Assembly (NCBI RefSeq): GCF_018494085.1
Contig: NZ_JABBFP010000005.1
Span: forward strand, 124,001-188,000
DNA: 64,000 bases
Reading direction: 5' to 3'
From: Rosenbergiella collisarenosi
GTDB lineage: Bacteria; Pseudomonadota; Gammaproteobacteria; Enterobacterales; Enterobacteriaceae
Positions 40,935-49,130 of this stretch are shown one piece after another. Within the stretch, counting starts at the first letter, position 1; each line of letters opens with the position of its first letter. A program made the position numbers and the translations under genes. The notes beneath the pieces were generated by a model. That model saw only the letters and a program-made list of their open reading frames with translations, ran no database searches and was not told the DNA's origin.

Positions 40935-41216
40935 TTACTCACGTGGCAGTGCAAGTTGCGAAGCGATCAACGTCTCGATCAGCTCACTGCGACTCATATT
41001 ATGCTTCTCTGCCATATTATTTAATGCCTCGACAACTTCACTAGGCATTTTAAGTTCGACGCGTTGTAAGCCCTTGTCTTTATCTCGTCGTAATTGATTA
41101 CGCTTATTGATGCGTAATTGCTCATCGCGAGTTAAAGGACTCGTTTTCGGGCGGCCTGGTCGGCGCTCTTCTGCAAACAAGTCTAGGGTCGTTCGATCAG
41201 TGTGTTCTTTTGCCAT
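40935..41216 (-). CDS. ybfE: YbfE family protein
   Basis: 93 residues. The basic N-terminal half (RRPGRPKTSPLTRDEQLRINKRNQLRRDKDKGL) precedes a ribbon-helix-helix-like C-terminal part (RVELKMPSEVVEALNNMAEKHNMSRSELIETLI). It matches E. coli YbfE, a member of the LexA regulon of unknown function. The fold suggests DNA binding. No good LexA box was found upstream here. Confidence 0.9.
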   Translation of the reverse strand: MAKEHTDRTTLDLFAEERRPGRPKTSPLTRDEQLRINKRNQLRRDKDKGLQRVELKMPSEVVEALNNMAEKHNMSRSELIETLIASQLALPRE

Positions 41217-41367
41217 GATGAGAAAATGAGTACCTGCAGGACGTCTTAGGGTTAAGCCATTGCTGCATCATGAAATAGGTCGTTGATGCCTGCTAAAAAT
41301 GAGCGCGCAATAATACTCTACCGTTTCTGATAGCGCCATCGAAAATCGTGAGCGAAATCCTTTTTAA

Positions 41368-42135
41368 TCAGTCGTCCGACAAAAAACGCTGAATTGCGCG
41401 CTGTACCGCTTGGGGTTTCTCGGCATGCACCCAATGGCCGGCACCGGCTATCACATAGGCTTTCGCGTGTGGAAATTGCTGGAGTAATGTCGATTGATAA
41501 CACTCATCAAGATAGGACGAGTTCTTACCGCGAATAAAGAGTATGGGGCCGAGCCATGCAGGCAGTACTTCCCAGCCCGATATTATGCTGTAGTTATCCC
41601 AGAGAGCACGAACATTAAAGCGCCATTCACCGTGATGAAAAGATTTTAATAGAAACTGAATAACGTCAGGCTCATCAATGGTAGCAGCCATGATCGCCAT
41701 GGCCTCACGCCTTTCTGTGACACCCGCTTGCGTGACGGCATTTAAGGCTGTAAACATACTGTCGTGGCGACGAGTAGGGTAGTTGACCGGTGCAATGTCG
41801 ATAATCACCATCCGCTTAACGCGCTCTGGGTTTAGGGCAGACATCGCCATGGCAATTTTCCCCCCCATAGAGTGACCGATCACGATGACCTCTGTGAGGT
41901 GATGAGCGTCGAGAGTATCGAACATATCTTGCGCCATCGCCGCGTAATCCATTTGTTCGCTACGCGAAGATAGCCCATGGTTACGCACATCGACTTGTAA
42001 GACAGTATGAGTTTGTCGTAAGTCTCTGGCGATAACCCCCAGATTATCTAAACTCCCAAATAAACCATGTATAAGAAGTATTGCAGGTTGATGGCGAGCA
42101 TATTGCGCAGAATGTAGACGGTTATTTAAAATCAT
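41368..42135 (-). CDS. ybfF: Alpha/beta-hydrolase esterase YbfF
   Basis: 255 residues. The nucleophile elbow is GHSMGGK, the oxyanion region LLIHGLFGSLDNLG, and the catalytic His lies in AGAGHWVHAEKPQ. E. coli YbfF hydrolyses acyl-CoA and short esters in vitro; the physiological substrate is unknown. Divergent from seqA, the conserved arrangement. Confidence 0.94.
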   Translation of the reverse strand: MILNNRLHSAQYARHQPAILLIHGLFGSLDNLGVIARDLRQTHTVLQVDVRNHGLSSRSEQMDYAAMAQDMFDTLDAHHLTEVIVIGHSMGGKIAMAMSALNPERVKRMVIIDIAPVNYPTRRHDSMFTALNAVTQAGVTERREAMAIMAATIDEPDVIQFLLKSFHHGEWRFNVRALWDNYSIISGWEVLPAWLGPILFIRGKNSSYLDECYQSTLLQQFPHAKAYVIAGAGHWVHAEKPQAVQRAIQRFLSDD

Positions 42136-42354
42136 CGCTAAAGATCTTACAGTGAATAGGGTAAGTTAAGGTATCATGACATTTATCTTGAAGTATATTT
42201 ACCGAAAAATTCAGACATTATCCTAGTTTTGGTAAAAACAGACTAAACCTGTTGGCTGACGCCAGTTTACTTTTATAATCGCACTACTCAACGTCACGCT
42301 AAATCTGTCTGCGTTACCGTGATGGCGAGTCTCACATATTTTGTACGGATTACA

Positions 42355-42897
42355 ATGAAAACGATTGAAATAGATGACGACCTATATCGCTTTATCGCCA
42401 GCCATACTCAACACATTGGCGAGAGCGCGTCTGAGATTTTACGTAGAATGTTACAAGTCACTGATCAAGCATTAGCGGCGATCGACCCTGCGCTACCAGT
42501 GCCTGAATCATTGCCAAAAACGAAAGCGGTAAATGATAAGAAACCTTCCGATCGTGTTCGTGCCGTACGAGAATTACTACTTTCTGACGAATATGCTGAG
42601 CAAAAGCGAGCCGTTAACCGCTTTATGTTGATTCTCACCACGCTTTATCAATTAGATGCCGAAGCGTTCTCACAGGCTGCCCAATCCATGCAGGGGCGGA
42701 CCCGACTCTACTTTGCGGGTGATGAATTAACATTATTGCAGAGTGGTAACCATACTAAGCCGAAACATATTTCGGGTACGCCTTACTGGGTCATTACTAA
42801 TACCAATACGGGCCGTAAGTGCAGTATGGTCGAGCATATTATGCAAACAATGAAGTTACCGCAGGAACTGACAGATAAAGTTTGCGGAACGTTATAA
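42355..42897 (+). CDS. seqA: Replication initiation negative regulator SeqA
   Basis: 180 residues from the ATG at 42355 (MKTIEIDDDLYRFIASHTQHIGESASEILRRML). The N-terminal oligomerisation domain is joined by a variable linker (about 45-65) to the C-terminal domain that binds hemimethylated GATC pairs (TKPKHISGTPYWVITNTNTGRKCSMVEHIM). It sequesters oriC after initiation. The in-frame ATG 36 bp upstream lacks family support. pgm follows 27 bp later. Confidence 0.96.
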   Translation: MKTIEIDDDLYRFIASHTQHIGESASEILRRMLQVTDQALAAIDPALPVPESLPKTKAVNDKKPSDRVRAVRELLLSDEYAEQKRAVNRFMLILTTLYQLDAEAFSQAAQSMQGRTRLYFAGDELTLLQSGNHTKPKHISGTPYWVITNTNTGRKCSMVEHIMQTMKLPQELTDKVCGTL

Positions 42898-42924
42898 ATT
42901 ATAACCTGTACCGGAGAAGGATTC

Positions 42925-44565
42925 ATGGCAACTCACCCGAGAGCTGGACAACCAGCTGGGCAAAACGATCTTATAAATGTGGCGCAGTTGACGGCTCAGT
43001 ACTATGTATTGAGTCCTGATTTGTCTAACGCGGAGCATGCCGTAAAGTTCGGTACTTCTGGTCATCGCGGAAGTGCCGCTCGACACAGCTTTAACGAAGC
43101 GCACATTCTCGCTATCGCGCAAGCTATCGCTGAAGAGCGCCTAAAGCAGGGGATCACCGGACCTTGCTATGTAGGTAAAGATACTCACGCGCTCTCAGAA
43201 CCCGCCATGATTTCTGTACTTGAAGTGCTTTTAGCCAATGGCGTGGAAGTCATCATCCAAGCCGACAACGGTTATACCCCGACGCCCGCCATCTCCAATG
43301 CGATCCTTGAACACAACAAACGCACTGGACCACAGGCAGATGGTATTGTGATTACGCCATCACATAACCCCCCGGAAGACGGTGGGATTAAATATAATCC
43401 GCCTAACGGTGGCCCTGCCGATACCAATGTCACCAAAGTTGTTGAAGACCGTGCCAATGCGTTAATCCAAGCCGGTTTACAAGGGGTTAAGCGTTTACCG
43501 GTTGCACAAGTACAGGCAAGTCCTTTATTAAAGCAGGTTGATCTGATCCAACCTTACGTTGAAGGCCTCGCCGACGTTATTGATTTTGCGGCGATCAAAA
43601 AAGCGGGTCTACACCTTGGCGTTGATCCCCTCGGTGGAAGCGGAATCGAATATTGGAAACGTATTGCTGAGCACTATCAATTAGATATTACCTTAGTAAA
43701 CGATCACGTCGATCAAACGTTCCGCTTTATGCACCTAGATAAAGACGGGGCGGTGCGTATGGACTGCTCATCAGAATCTGCTATGGCCGGGTTATTAGCT
43801 TACCGTGACCAGTTTGACCTCGCTTTCGGTAATGACCCTGATTACGACCGGCACGGTATCGTTACTCCAGCGGGGCTGATGAATCCGAACCATTATTTGG
43901 CCGTGGCGATCAATTACCTCTTCCAACATCGTCCACAGTGGGGAGCCGATGTGGCAGTAGGAAAAACACTGGTTTCTAGTGCCATGATCGACCGCGTAGT
44001 CAAAGATATTGGTCGTAAATTGATCGAGGTTCCCGTTGGTTTCAAATGGTTCGTCGATGGACTGTATGACGGTACCTTAGGTTTTGGTGGCGAGGAGAGC
44101 GCAGGAGCATCGTTCCTACGTTTTGATGGTAGTGCATGGTCCACCGATAAAGACGGTATCATTATGTGCCTGCTAGCAGCAGAAATTACCGCCGTAACCG
44201 GAAAAAATCCGCAGCAACACTATGATGAATTGGCGGAAAAATTCGGTGCACCGAGCTATAACCGTTTACAAGCGGCAGCAAGCTCCGCACAAAAAGCAGC
44301 GCTGTCTAAACTCTCCCCTGAAATGGTGAGTGCCAATACCCTTGCCGGGGATCCGATCATCGCTCGTCTCACGCGCGCACCGGGTAACGACGCAGCAATT
44401 GGCGGCTTAAAAGTGATGACTGAGAACGGTTGGTTTGCCGCGCGTCCTTCTGGGACTGAGGATGCTTACAAAATTTATTGCGAAAGCTTCCTTGGTGCAG
44501 AGCATCGCGAGCGGATCGAAAAAGAAGCCGTTGAAATAGTGAGCGAAGTACTTAAAAACGCATAG
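42925..44565 (+). CDS. pgm: Phosphoglucomutase
   Basis: Interconverts glucose-1-P and glucose-6-P. 546 residues, as in E. coli. Motifs: [10 protein letters not shown] near the N-terminus, the phosphoserine loop [12 protein letters not shown], the metal loop [11 protein letters not shown], the sugar-binding loop GGEESAGAS and the C-terminal phosphate-binding [12 protein letters not shown]. It is downstream of seqA, probably cotranscribed. No terminator follows; degraded accessory DNA begins immediately. Confidence 0.97.
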   Translation: MATHPRAGQPAGQNDLINVAQLTAQYYVLSPDLSNAEHAVKFGTSGHRGSAARHSFNEAHILAIAQAIAEERLKQGITGPCYVGKDTHALSEPAMISVLEVLLANGVEVIIQADNGYTPTPAISNAILEHNKRTGPQADGIVITPSHNPPEDGGIKYNPPNGGPADTNVTKVVEDRANALIQAGLQGVKRLPVAQVQASPLLKQVDLIQPYVEGLADVIDFAAIKKAGLHLGVDPLGGSGIEYWKRIAEHYQLDITLVNDHVDQTFRFMHLDKDGAVRMDCSSESAMAGLLAYRDQFDLAFGNDPDYDRHGIVTPAGLMNPNHYLAVAINYLFQHRPQWGADVAVGKTLVSSAMIDRVVKDIGRKLIEVPVGFKWFVDGLYDGTLGFGGEESAGASFLRFDGSAWSTDKDGIIMCLLAAEITAVTGKNPQQHYDELAEKFGAPSYNRLQAAASSAQKAALSKLSPEMVSANTLAGDPIIARLTRAPGNDAAIGGLKVMTENGWFAARPSGTEDAYKIYCESFLGAEHRERIEKEAVEIVSEVLKNA

Positions 44566-44570
44566 TGATT

Positions 44571-45118
44571 GAGCTATTACAAGGCGCCTTGATGGCTAAT
44601 GCCAGTAACCAACGTCAAGCAGAAAATATTCTCGCCGTGCTACGGCGTACAACTGGTTCTCTGCCGGTCGTACCGTTCACGCTTGAATCGCCAATTTCTC
44701 TGACTACAACAAGGCGCCTTGATGGCTAATGCCAGTAGCCAACGTCAAGCAGAAGACATTCTCGCCGTGCGACGGCGTACAACTGGCTGTCTGCCGGTCG
44801 TACCGTTCACGCTGGAATCGCCAATGTCTCTGACAACTAAGTAGTGGATTCTCTACTAGGTATTGCCTAAAGGTTTTCATGTCAGCGATATGGTGCGCCT
44901 ATGTGGAGTGCTGGAAGATACTGGTAAGGTCGCTTACACCAAAAGCGAGATCCTGAGCGATGAAGAATCTACGAACATCGAGAGCTGAAAGATTGTCGCT
45001 GCCATCGGCTTAGATTTGATGGAGCGTATCAGTTTGAAAATTGATGACGGGCTATCAATGACCAGCATTGAATTTGCTGATATTCTGACCGAACTATTTA
45101 AAGTGGACAGAGTTTCAG
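44571..45118 (+). pseudogene. rdgC-like pseudogene
   Basis: Broken coding sequence resembling the middle and C-terminal half of the nucleoid-associated recombination protein RdgC. Segments read ANASNQRQAENILAVLRR and SLPVVPFTLESPISLT, matching RdgC CASAKKAEDTLALLRK...SLPVVPLSMENPIELT. Later blocks read KGFHVSDMVRLCGVLEDTGK and KIVAAIGLDLMERIS, matching GFQLLDEAELKSLLEDGG and KVVTKLALDWQQRI. It lacks the N-terminal half, carries a 130-bp duplication that shifts the frame, and has in-frame stops (TAG near 44842, TGA near 44988). Similarity is remembered, not searched. Divergence suggests a phage- or plasmid-borne rdgC rather than the housekeeping copy. Confidence 0.7.
44581..44840. repeat. 130-bp imperfect tandem duplication
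   Basis: 44581-44710 and 44711-44840 are two adjacent copies starting AAGGCGCCTTGATGG, differing at about ten positions. They lie inside the rdgC-like pseudogene. The period is not a multiple of three, so the duplication itself breaks the frame. The differences show it is old. Confidence 0.9.
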
Positions 45119-45141
45119 TATTCATCATTTCGCACTCCTGT

Positions 45142-45381
45142 TTAAAATGATCCGTTCGATGCAGGTGCTACGAGATATTCGTTGTCCAATGCCTTTGAAG
45201 GGATAGGCTCGGGTCTGCCCTGTTCCTTTTCTAGCTCGATAGCAGCTTGCAGGCCATACGATGCTTCCAAAATACAATCGGCTAACGTACAACCTACAGA
45301 CGCCATCAACGGTAGATCACGGCAAGTCGCTAAATAGCTATCTGTGTTAGGATCAAATTCAATTTTTAAAGCGTATTTCAC
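45142..45381 (-). CDS. HicB-like protein without HicA
   Basis: 79 residues with the HicB partial RNase-H-like fold: YALKIEFDPNTDSYLATCRDLPLMASVG and LADCILEASYGLQAAIELEKEQGRPEPIPS. HicB proteins neutralise the RNase toxin HicA and often autoregulate, but this one is short and lacks a visible C-terminal DNA-binding domain. No hicA is adjacent. It follows the UmuD'-like gene by 17 bp, so the two form one operon. Its job may be regulatory or left over from a toxin-antitoxin pair. Confidence 0.78.
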   Translation of the reverse strand: MKYALKIEFDPNTDSYLATCRDLPLMASVGCTLADCILEASYGLQAAIELEKEQGRPEPIPSKALDNEYLVAPASNGSF

Positions 45382-45398
45382 AAAAATACCTCGGTAAT

Positions 45399-45761
45399 TT
45401 ACGGGTAGGTGAGAGTATTAGTCACGACCCCGAAAAATTGCGGCCAATTGCCATCAAATAACGCATTGTCTGACGATATGTGCCCTTTCATTGGTTCGTC
45501 TAACAGTTCCAATCGCATTAGCCCACCTGCCAGTACATAACGCCTTATAATGTGCTCGTCATTGATGATGACCACAATGAGTGAGCCGCTTGTAGGTTTG
45601 GCCGCTAAATCAATAACGAGCACCGAATTAGGCTTAATATATTCTCGCTGAGAGCCTCGGGCGTAACGCATTAGGTAAACAGACGGCGCGCGAGTATTGC
45701 AGAGCTGATCGAGCGATAAAGATTGTTCTTCAAAGTCTTTTACAGGTGATGGAAAGGCCAT
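45399..45761 (-). CDS. UmuD'-like S24-family protein lacking the catalytic Lys
   Basis: 120 residues starting MAFPSPVKDFEEQSLSLDQL. This aligns with E. coli UmuD from just after its Cys24-Gly25 self-cleavage site (GFPSPAADYVEQ), so the gene encodes a ready-made UmuD' form, as known for phage P1 HumD. The middle (SVYLMRYARGS...SVLVIDLAAKPTSGSLIVVI) follows the S24 peptidase fold. Ser37 aligns with the nucleophile, but the catalytic Lys position (FTVKK in UmuD) reads HIIRRY. Self-cleavage is therefore unlikely. No umuC is in the window. First gene of a two-gene operon with the HicB-like gene. Confidence 0.72.
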   Translation of the reverse strand: MAFPSPVKDFEEQSLSLDQLCNTRAPSVYLMRYARGSQREYIKPNSVLVIDLAAKPTSGSLIVVIINDEHIIRRYVLAGGLMRLELLDEPMKGHISSDNALFDGNWPQFFGVVTNTLTYP

Positions 45762-45837
45762 AATTACCCCTAATACACTGTTTATTTATAAAGTACATTA
45801 GGGAGTCGTCGGACTGCTAAGCGATCAAGCGTAACCC

Positions 45838-46404
45838 TTACGTTTTTACCTGTAAGTCGAGATCTTCGGAGGATTTTGGGGGATAGAGTAAAGCTTTAAT
45901 ACCGCTTATCGGGTAGAAAAGGCAATCATTTGCGGTAGCGTTCTTTCTGGTTAGGAGCTTAAAGCCTAATTTTTGATAGAAGGTAACGGCTTTAATATTC
46001 AATGCCTCAACGAATAAAGCATGAACGCCGACTGCGAGTGAGGCGTTATAAGCATTTCTCATGGCATGAGTCACAAGTAGATCACCAAGACGCTTACCTT
46101 GATGCGCCTTATCGACTGCAAGCCTTCCAATAGTGATAGATGGAACTGTTGAGTAAGGTATCTTTTTTTGTTGTGTTTTTGAGGGCAAATACTCGCGCTC
46201 GAAATGGCTACCGGACAACGTATAGTACCCTAGAACAACGTAGCTATCATTTTTCCGGAGTATGTAACCCCGGAGAATGTTTTTTTGATGCTGTGAAGTC
46301 AAATGATTCTTCAAAAAACTGCTTAATGACGGCTCCCCACAATCGAAATTTGAAAAATCGTAGGGAATACTGTCTGAAAATAATTCAATAGTTAACTTAC
46401 TCAC
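45838..46404 (-). CDS. TacT-type GNAT acetyltransferase toxin
   Basis: 188 residues with a GNAT fold. The N-terminal FDCGEPSLSSFLKNHLTSQHQ and YYTLSGSHFE match TacT-like toxins that acetylate the amino group of charged tRNAs. The acetyl-CoA loop is IGRLAVDKAHQGKRLGDLLV, and the catalytic-Tyr region is VTFYQKLGFKLL. It is slightly longer at the C-terminus than the usual 160-175. The antitoxin gene lies 12 bp upstream in the same operon. Confidence 0.87.
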   Translation of the reverse strand: MSKLTIELFSDSIPYDFSNFDCGEPSLSSFLKNHLTSQHQKNILRGYILRKNDSYVVLGYYTLSGSHFEREYLPSKTQQKKIPYSTVPSITIGRLAVDKAHQGKRLGDLLVTHAMRNAYNASLAVGVHALFVEALNIKAVTFYQKLGFKLLTRKNATANDCLFYPISGIKALLYPPKSSEDLDLQVKT

Positions 46405-46416
46405 TGCTTACTTACC

Positions 46417-46686
46417 TCAATCTAGGGATTTAAGATGAGCAGCCGCTGTTAAAAGCCTATCGTTAGGTTTAGGTGGGTTCTCGATTGCATTCATCACCAT
46501 GTTCCAGTTTTCTTGGTCCAATACGACCCGATGGTGCTGTTCAATAACTTCCGATGCCTGTCGTGCCGCACTACTTAATACAAACTGGCTTACAGTCTGA
46601 TTGGTGAATGCTGCCGCTTCCTCTATTAGCGACTTCTCGTTTTCATTTAATCGAATATCGATTCTTTGTTTCTTTAAAGCGGTCAT
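46417..46686 (-). CDS. TacA-type (DUF1778) antitoxin
   Basis: 89 residues. The N-terminal ribbon-helix-helix (QRIDIRLNENEKSLIEEAAAFTNQTVSQFVLSSA) should bind its own promoter. The C-terminal part (VLDQENWNMVMNAIENPPKPNDRL) is the usual toxin-wrapping tail of DUF1778 antitoxins. Gene order antitoxin then toxin, 12 bp apart, is standard for this module. Confidence 0.88.
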   Translation of the reverse strand: MTALKKQRIDIRLNENEKSLIEEAAAFTNQTVSQFVLSSAARQASEVIEQHHRVVLDQENWNMVMNAIENPPKPNDRLLTAAAHLKSLD

Positions 46687-46778
46687 TGTTAGCTCGCTTT
46701 CCTCATAATGTTACCAATCATAATAAAAAAAATGTACGGCGAGTCACCGTACGCAAATCATATACCCAATATCTACTT

Positions 46779-47018
46779 TTAACAAGATAAACTGTTTTTT
46801 CTGAAACAGAGATACCAGCGCGGATAGTCTAGCTCGCAATACTGCACCAGCAAAGATTCGCCACTATACCAGTACCCTTTCAGGCTTTTTCGCCTAACAG
46901 GAACCTCGTCAAATTCTTTGATTGTGGCAAGGAAGTGCAACGCCTTGGTAATGTCCTCAAAGCACTAGCGATATGCGTTGGCTTTATCCATGTCAACGCA
47001 CACTGACCAAGTGTACAT
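46779..47018 (-). pseudogene. Small broken ORF, unknown family
   Basis: 80 codons read MYTWSVCVDMDKANAYR, stop (TAG), then CFEDITKALHFLATIKEFDEV...LKGYWYSGESLLVQYCELDYPRWYLCF to TAA. The composition is protein-like (many Trp, Tyr, Phe), so one nonsense mutation probably disabled a real small gene. I do not recognise the family; accessory or phage origin is likely. It lies between the toxin-antitoxin genes and the IS4 remnant. Confidence 0.45.
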
Positions 47019-47048
47019 GAGTTTGTCTATCGCAACCCAAGCTATCCT

Positions 47049-48115
47049 TTATTCCGCACCGCTAAAACTCAGCTGGTACGGTAGATAATCCCCCTTCAGA
47101 CTGAACGCCATCTTATTCATCTGGTAACGAATAAGGTAGTAAGTCAGCAAGATACCCCACAGCTCCTGCCTGACCATTTCTGGCAATTTGCTTCTCAGCG
47201 CCCACCTGTTGCCCAGTAAAAACTGCTTCGCTTCCCGATACCCCAGCTCGATTTCCCAGCGATGCTTATAAAGCTCCGCCACGCTCGCCGCCGGATAGCG
47301 CATCGCATCCGTCATTGACGTCAGCACCTGCCGTTCAACGCCGTTTACCTTGCGGCGGATAAGTCGCACGGTCAGTTCTTCCGGCAGGCCTTCCCACTGT
47401 TTTCTGGCCTGCGATGAGGTTTTCAGCCGTATCAGCTCGTCCTGTTTGCTGAGCTTACGCACTACCTCGTACTGCGTGTTTTTTTCAACGGTGTCAGCCA
47501 GTGGCGATTTTCGCCAGCATTATGCCAACTATGTAGCAGTCCTAAAGAGTAAAAAACCTTATCAAACAGCGTAATACTGTTATCTGGCGCGCAGCAGGTG
47601 ACTGCTGAGTTCCATCAGACACACCATGCGGACCTGAGGATATCCGCATTCACCATGTTGGTTCGAAGCCTTGCCGAAGGCCTCTGCATTTTCAGGAGTG
47701 TCCTGCGTATGCCAGACTACACCATCGACGGCATTGAGTGTCAGTCCGTGCCAGAGAGGATGTTTTGCCTCGGCGTGCCAGTGTTGTTGAGTAATATCAA
47801 ACAGAACGCGTATAGCATCTTCACCTAACGTTTTTCTGCGGGCAATAACGGAGCTGGGTGCGGTGAATGAACGTCCAGTTCGGTCAACAATATCCATCAG
47901 ATTAACGATATGGCTCATAGGCTTATTGTTGAATATGGTCATACCGAAACCTGCCAGACCATGGACTCGAGGGGGAGTTTACGCTTGCGCAGGGTGACGG
48001 TATCAGTGAGAGAAAAAGCTTGCTGAATAAGGTCAGGAGACAGAAGGTCAGCGAGGCTTTGAACTTCATCGGGCGCAGTGAGATTGATAATACCGAGAGC
48101 TTGTGAAAGTTCCAT
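47049..48115 (-). pseudogene. Degraded IS4-family transposase
   Basis: Pieces align in order with the IS4 DDE transposase. The N-terminal part from ATG 48115 reads DTVTLRKRKLPLESMVW. A frameshift near 47940 leads to PMSHIVNLMDIV...LNAVDGVVWHTQDTPEN (first catalytic Asp) and VRMVCLMELSSHLL. A deletion of about 25 codons plus a frameshift near 47570 leads to TLFDKVFYSLGLLHSW (second Asp) and YKHRWEIELGYRE (catalytic Glu). Sequence is lost after YQLSFSG. It cannot make an active transposase. Confidence 0.88.
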
Positions 48116-48117
48116 TT

Positions 48118-48150
48118 AAAAAGGGTCCATGTTGAACATGAACCCTTTTT
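48118..48150. terminator. Palindrome at the transposase start
   Basis: Arms of 16 bp (AAAAAGGGTYCATGTT) with one mismatch meet at a single central base, with an A-run and a T-run at the outer ends. It lies between the IS end and the transposase start. It probably acts as a terminator that shields the transposase from outside transcription. Confidence 0.7.
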
Positions 48151-48298
48151 ACACGAGCCACCGGATCGGTCAACTGATCCTTAAACGATCAGCATTAACC
48201 TTGATGGCGCCTTTTTTGTTTGTTGACTACACTCAGAACACGATTACACCTAGTAAACGATAAGACTCAACGCTATAGATTGAACAGGATGACAATGA

Positions 48299-49120
48299 AT
48301 GAAACTCACACTCGCCAGGTTTTATTGGCCCGCCGATGCAGTCGTGGATACACTAAATTTTCCTGAATATTTTCAGAGCGATGCAGGTCAGGTGAGCGTT
48401 TCAATCATTGATATTCCCCTCACGCACAAAAGTATCGACGCACTGTTAACGCCTCCGTTCTATCTGGAACAGTGGTTTATGGGGCAGGGGCTGTTTCTCG
48501 ACACGCTCTGTGGGGTGGTGATCGATAACTATTATCCGCCTGAGCACCCCGACAGCTCGAAGATCCAGCGCGTATTTAGTCTCCTCGCCGAAGAATTAGA
48601 CGTCGTTCCAGTTATTAATAAAGATGACCTGGCGGATACCGCTCAATGGGAACACTTCGTTGAGCAAATGAGTATCTTACACGAGTTTAATCAACTGCTT
48701 AGTGAGCAATTAACCGCCCACAAACTTATCGAGTTTCATACACGCTATAAAATGCAATTTCTAGCTCATTCGCAGCCGGCCTACCGACGGTTGGGGCCGC
48801 TGGTAGCGAATATTAAACATGAGCCTTCTTTGTACGAATTTGCCCATCAGTACCGGCAACACGTGATGCGTCTACTCCGTTATCCCGCCACCCTGCAGAA
48901 TCACACTAACGTTGTAATGCACCTACAAGGTTACTTTCGCAAAAAGGTAGGGGACGAGGCACGGCAACGTCTTACAACGCTCATTCATCAATATCGATTA
49001 GGGGAGATCCCCCTGAGCGAAGTGAAGACGACGCTGCGTGAGCTACAGGCCACGGCTCCGCATGGATGGTTAGCTCAGCAACGCTATCTCTACCCTTGGT
49101 TTATCGACTACGATCTATAG
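48299..49120 (+). CDS. ybgA: YbgA-like DUF1722 protein with extended N-terminus
   Basis: 273 residues. The C-terminal 140 residues (from about 133: LLSEQLTAHKLIEFHTRYKMQFLAHSQPAYRRLG) are a DUF1722 domain, as in E. coli YbgA (169 residues). The extra N-terminal 100 or so residues take the place of DUF523 in longer homologues; ELDVVPVINKDDLADTAQWEHFVEQM resembles the end of that domain, but its usual N-terminal Cys/Gly motif is not visible. AGGA nine bases before the ATG at 48299 supports the start. Function is unknown; the fixed link to phr, 10 bp downstream, hints at a role near DNA repair. Confidence 0.82.
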   Translation: MKLTLARFYWPADAVVDTLNFPEYFQSDAGQVSVSIIDIPLTHKSIDALLTPPFYLEQWFMGQGLFLDTLCGVVIDNYYPPEHPDSSKIQRVFSLLAEELDVVPVINKDDLADTAQWEHFVEQMSILHEFNQLLSEQLTAHKLIEFHTRYKMQFLAHSQPAYRRLGPLVANIKHEPSLYEFAHQYRQHVMRLLRYPATLQNHTNVVMHLQGYFRKKVGDEARQRLTTLIHQYRLGEIPLSEVKTTLRELQATAPHGWLAQQRYLYPWFIDYDL

Positions 49121-49130
49121 GTACAATAAT

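Larger units (their letters stand above)
47049..48197 (-). mobile_element. IS4-family element remnant with one end
   Basis: The right boundary is at about 48197: the minus strand starts TAATGCTGATCGTTTAAGG, which resembles the terminal inverted repeat of IS4 as I remember it. The other end is missing because the element stops inside the transposase near 47055. No target-site duplication can be checked. Confidence 0.75.

Noticed and set aside
41217-41367. LexA box upstream of ybfE, expected from the E. coli regulon
   Set aside because: No CTG-N10-CAG site was found; the nearest candidate (CTGCATCATGAAATAG) has the wrong right half.
44581-44840. Tandem 130-bp repeats as a small mobile or regulatory repeat family
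   Set aside because: Both copies translate into the same RdgC-like segment, so a local duplication in a dead gene is the simpler reading.
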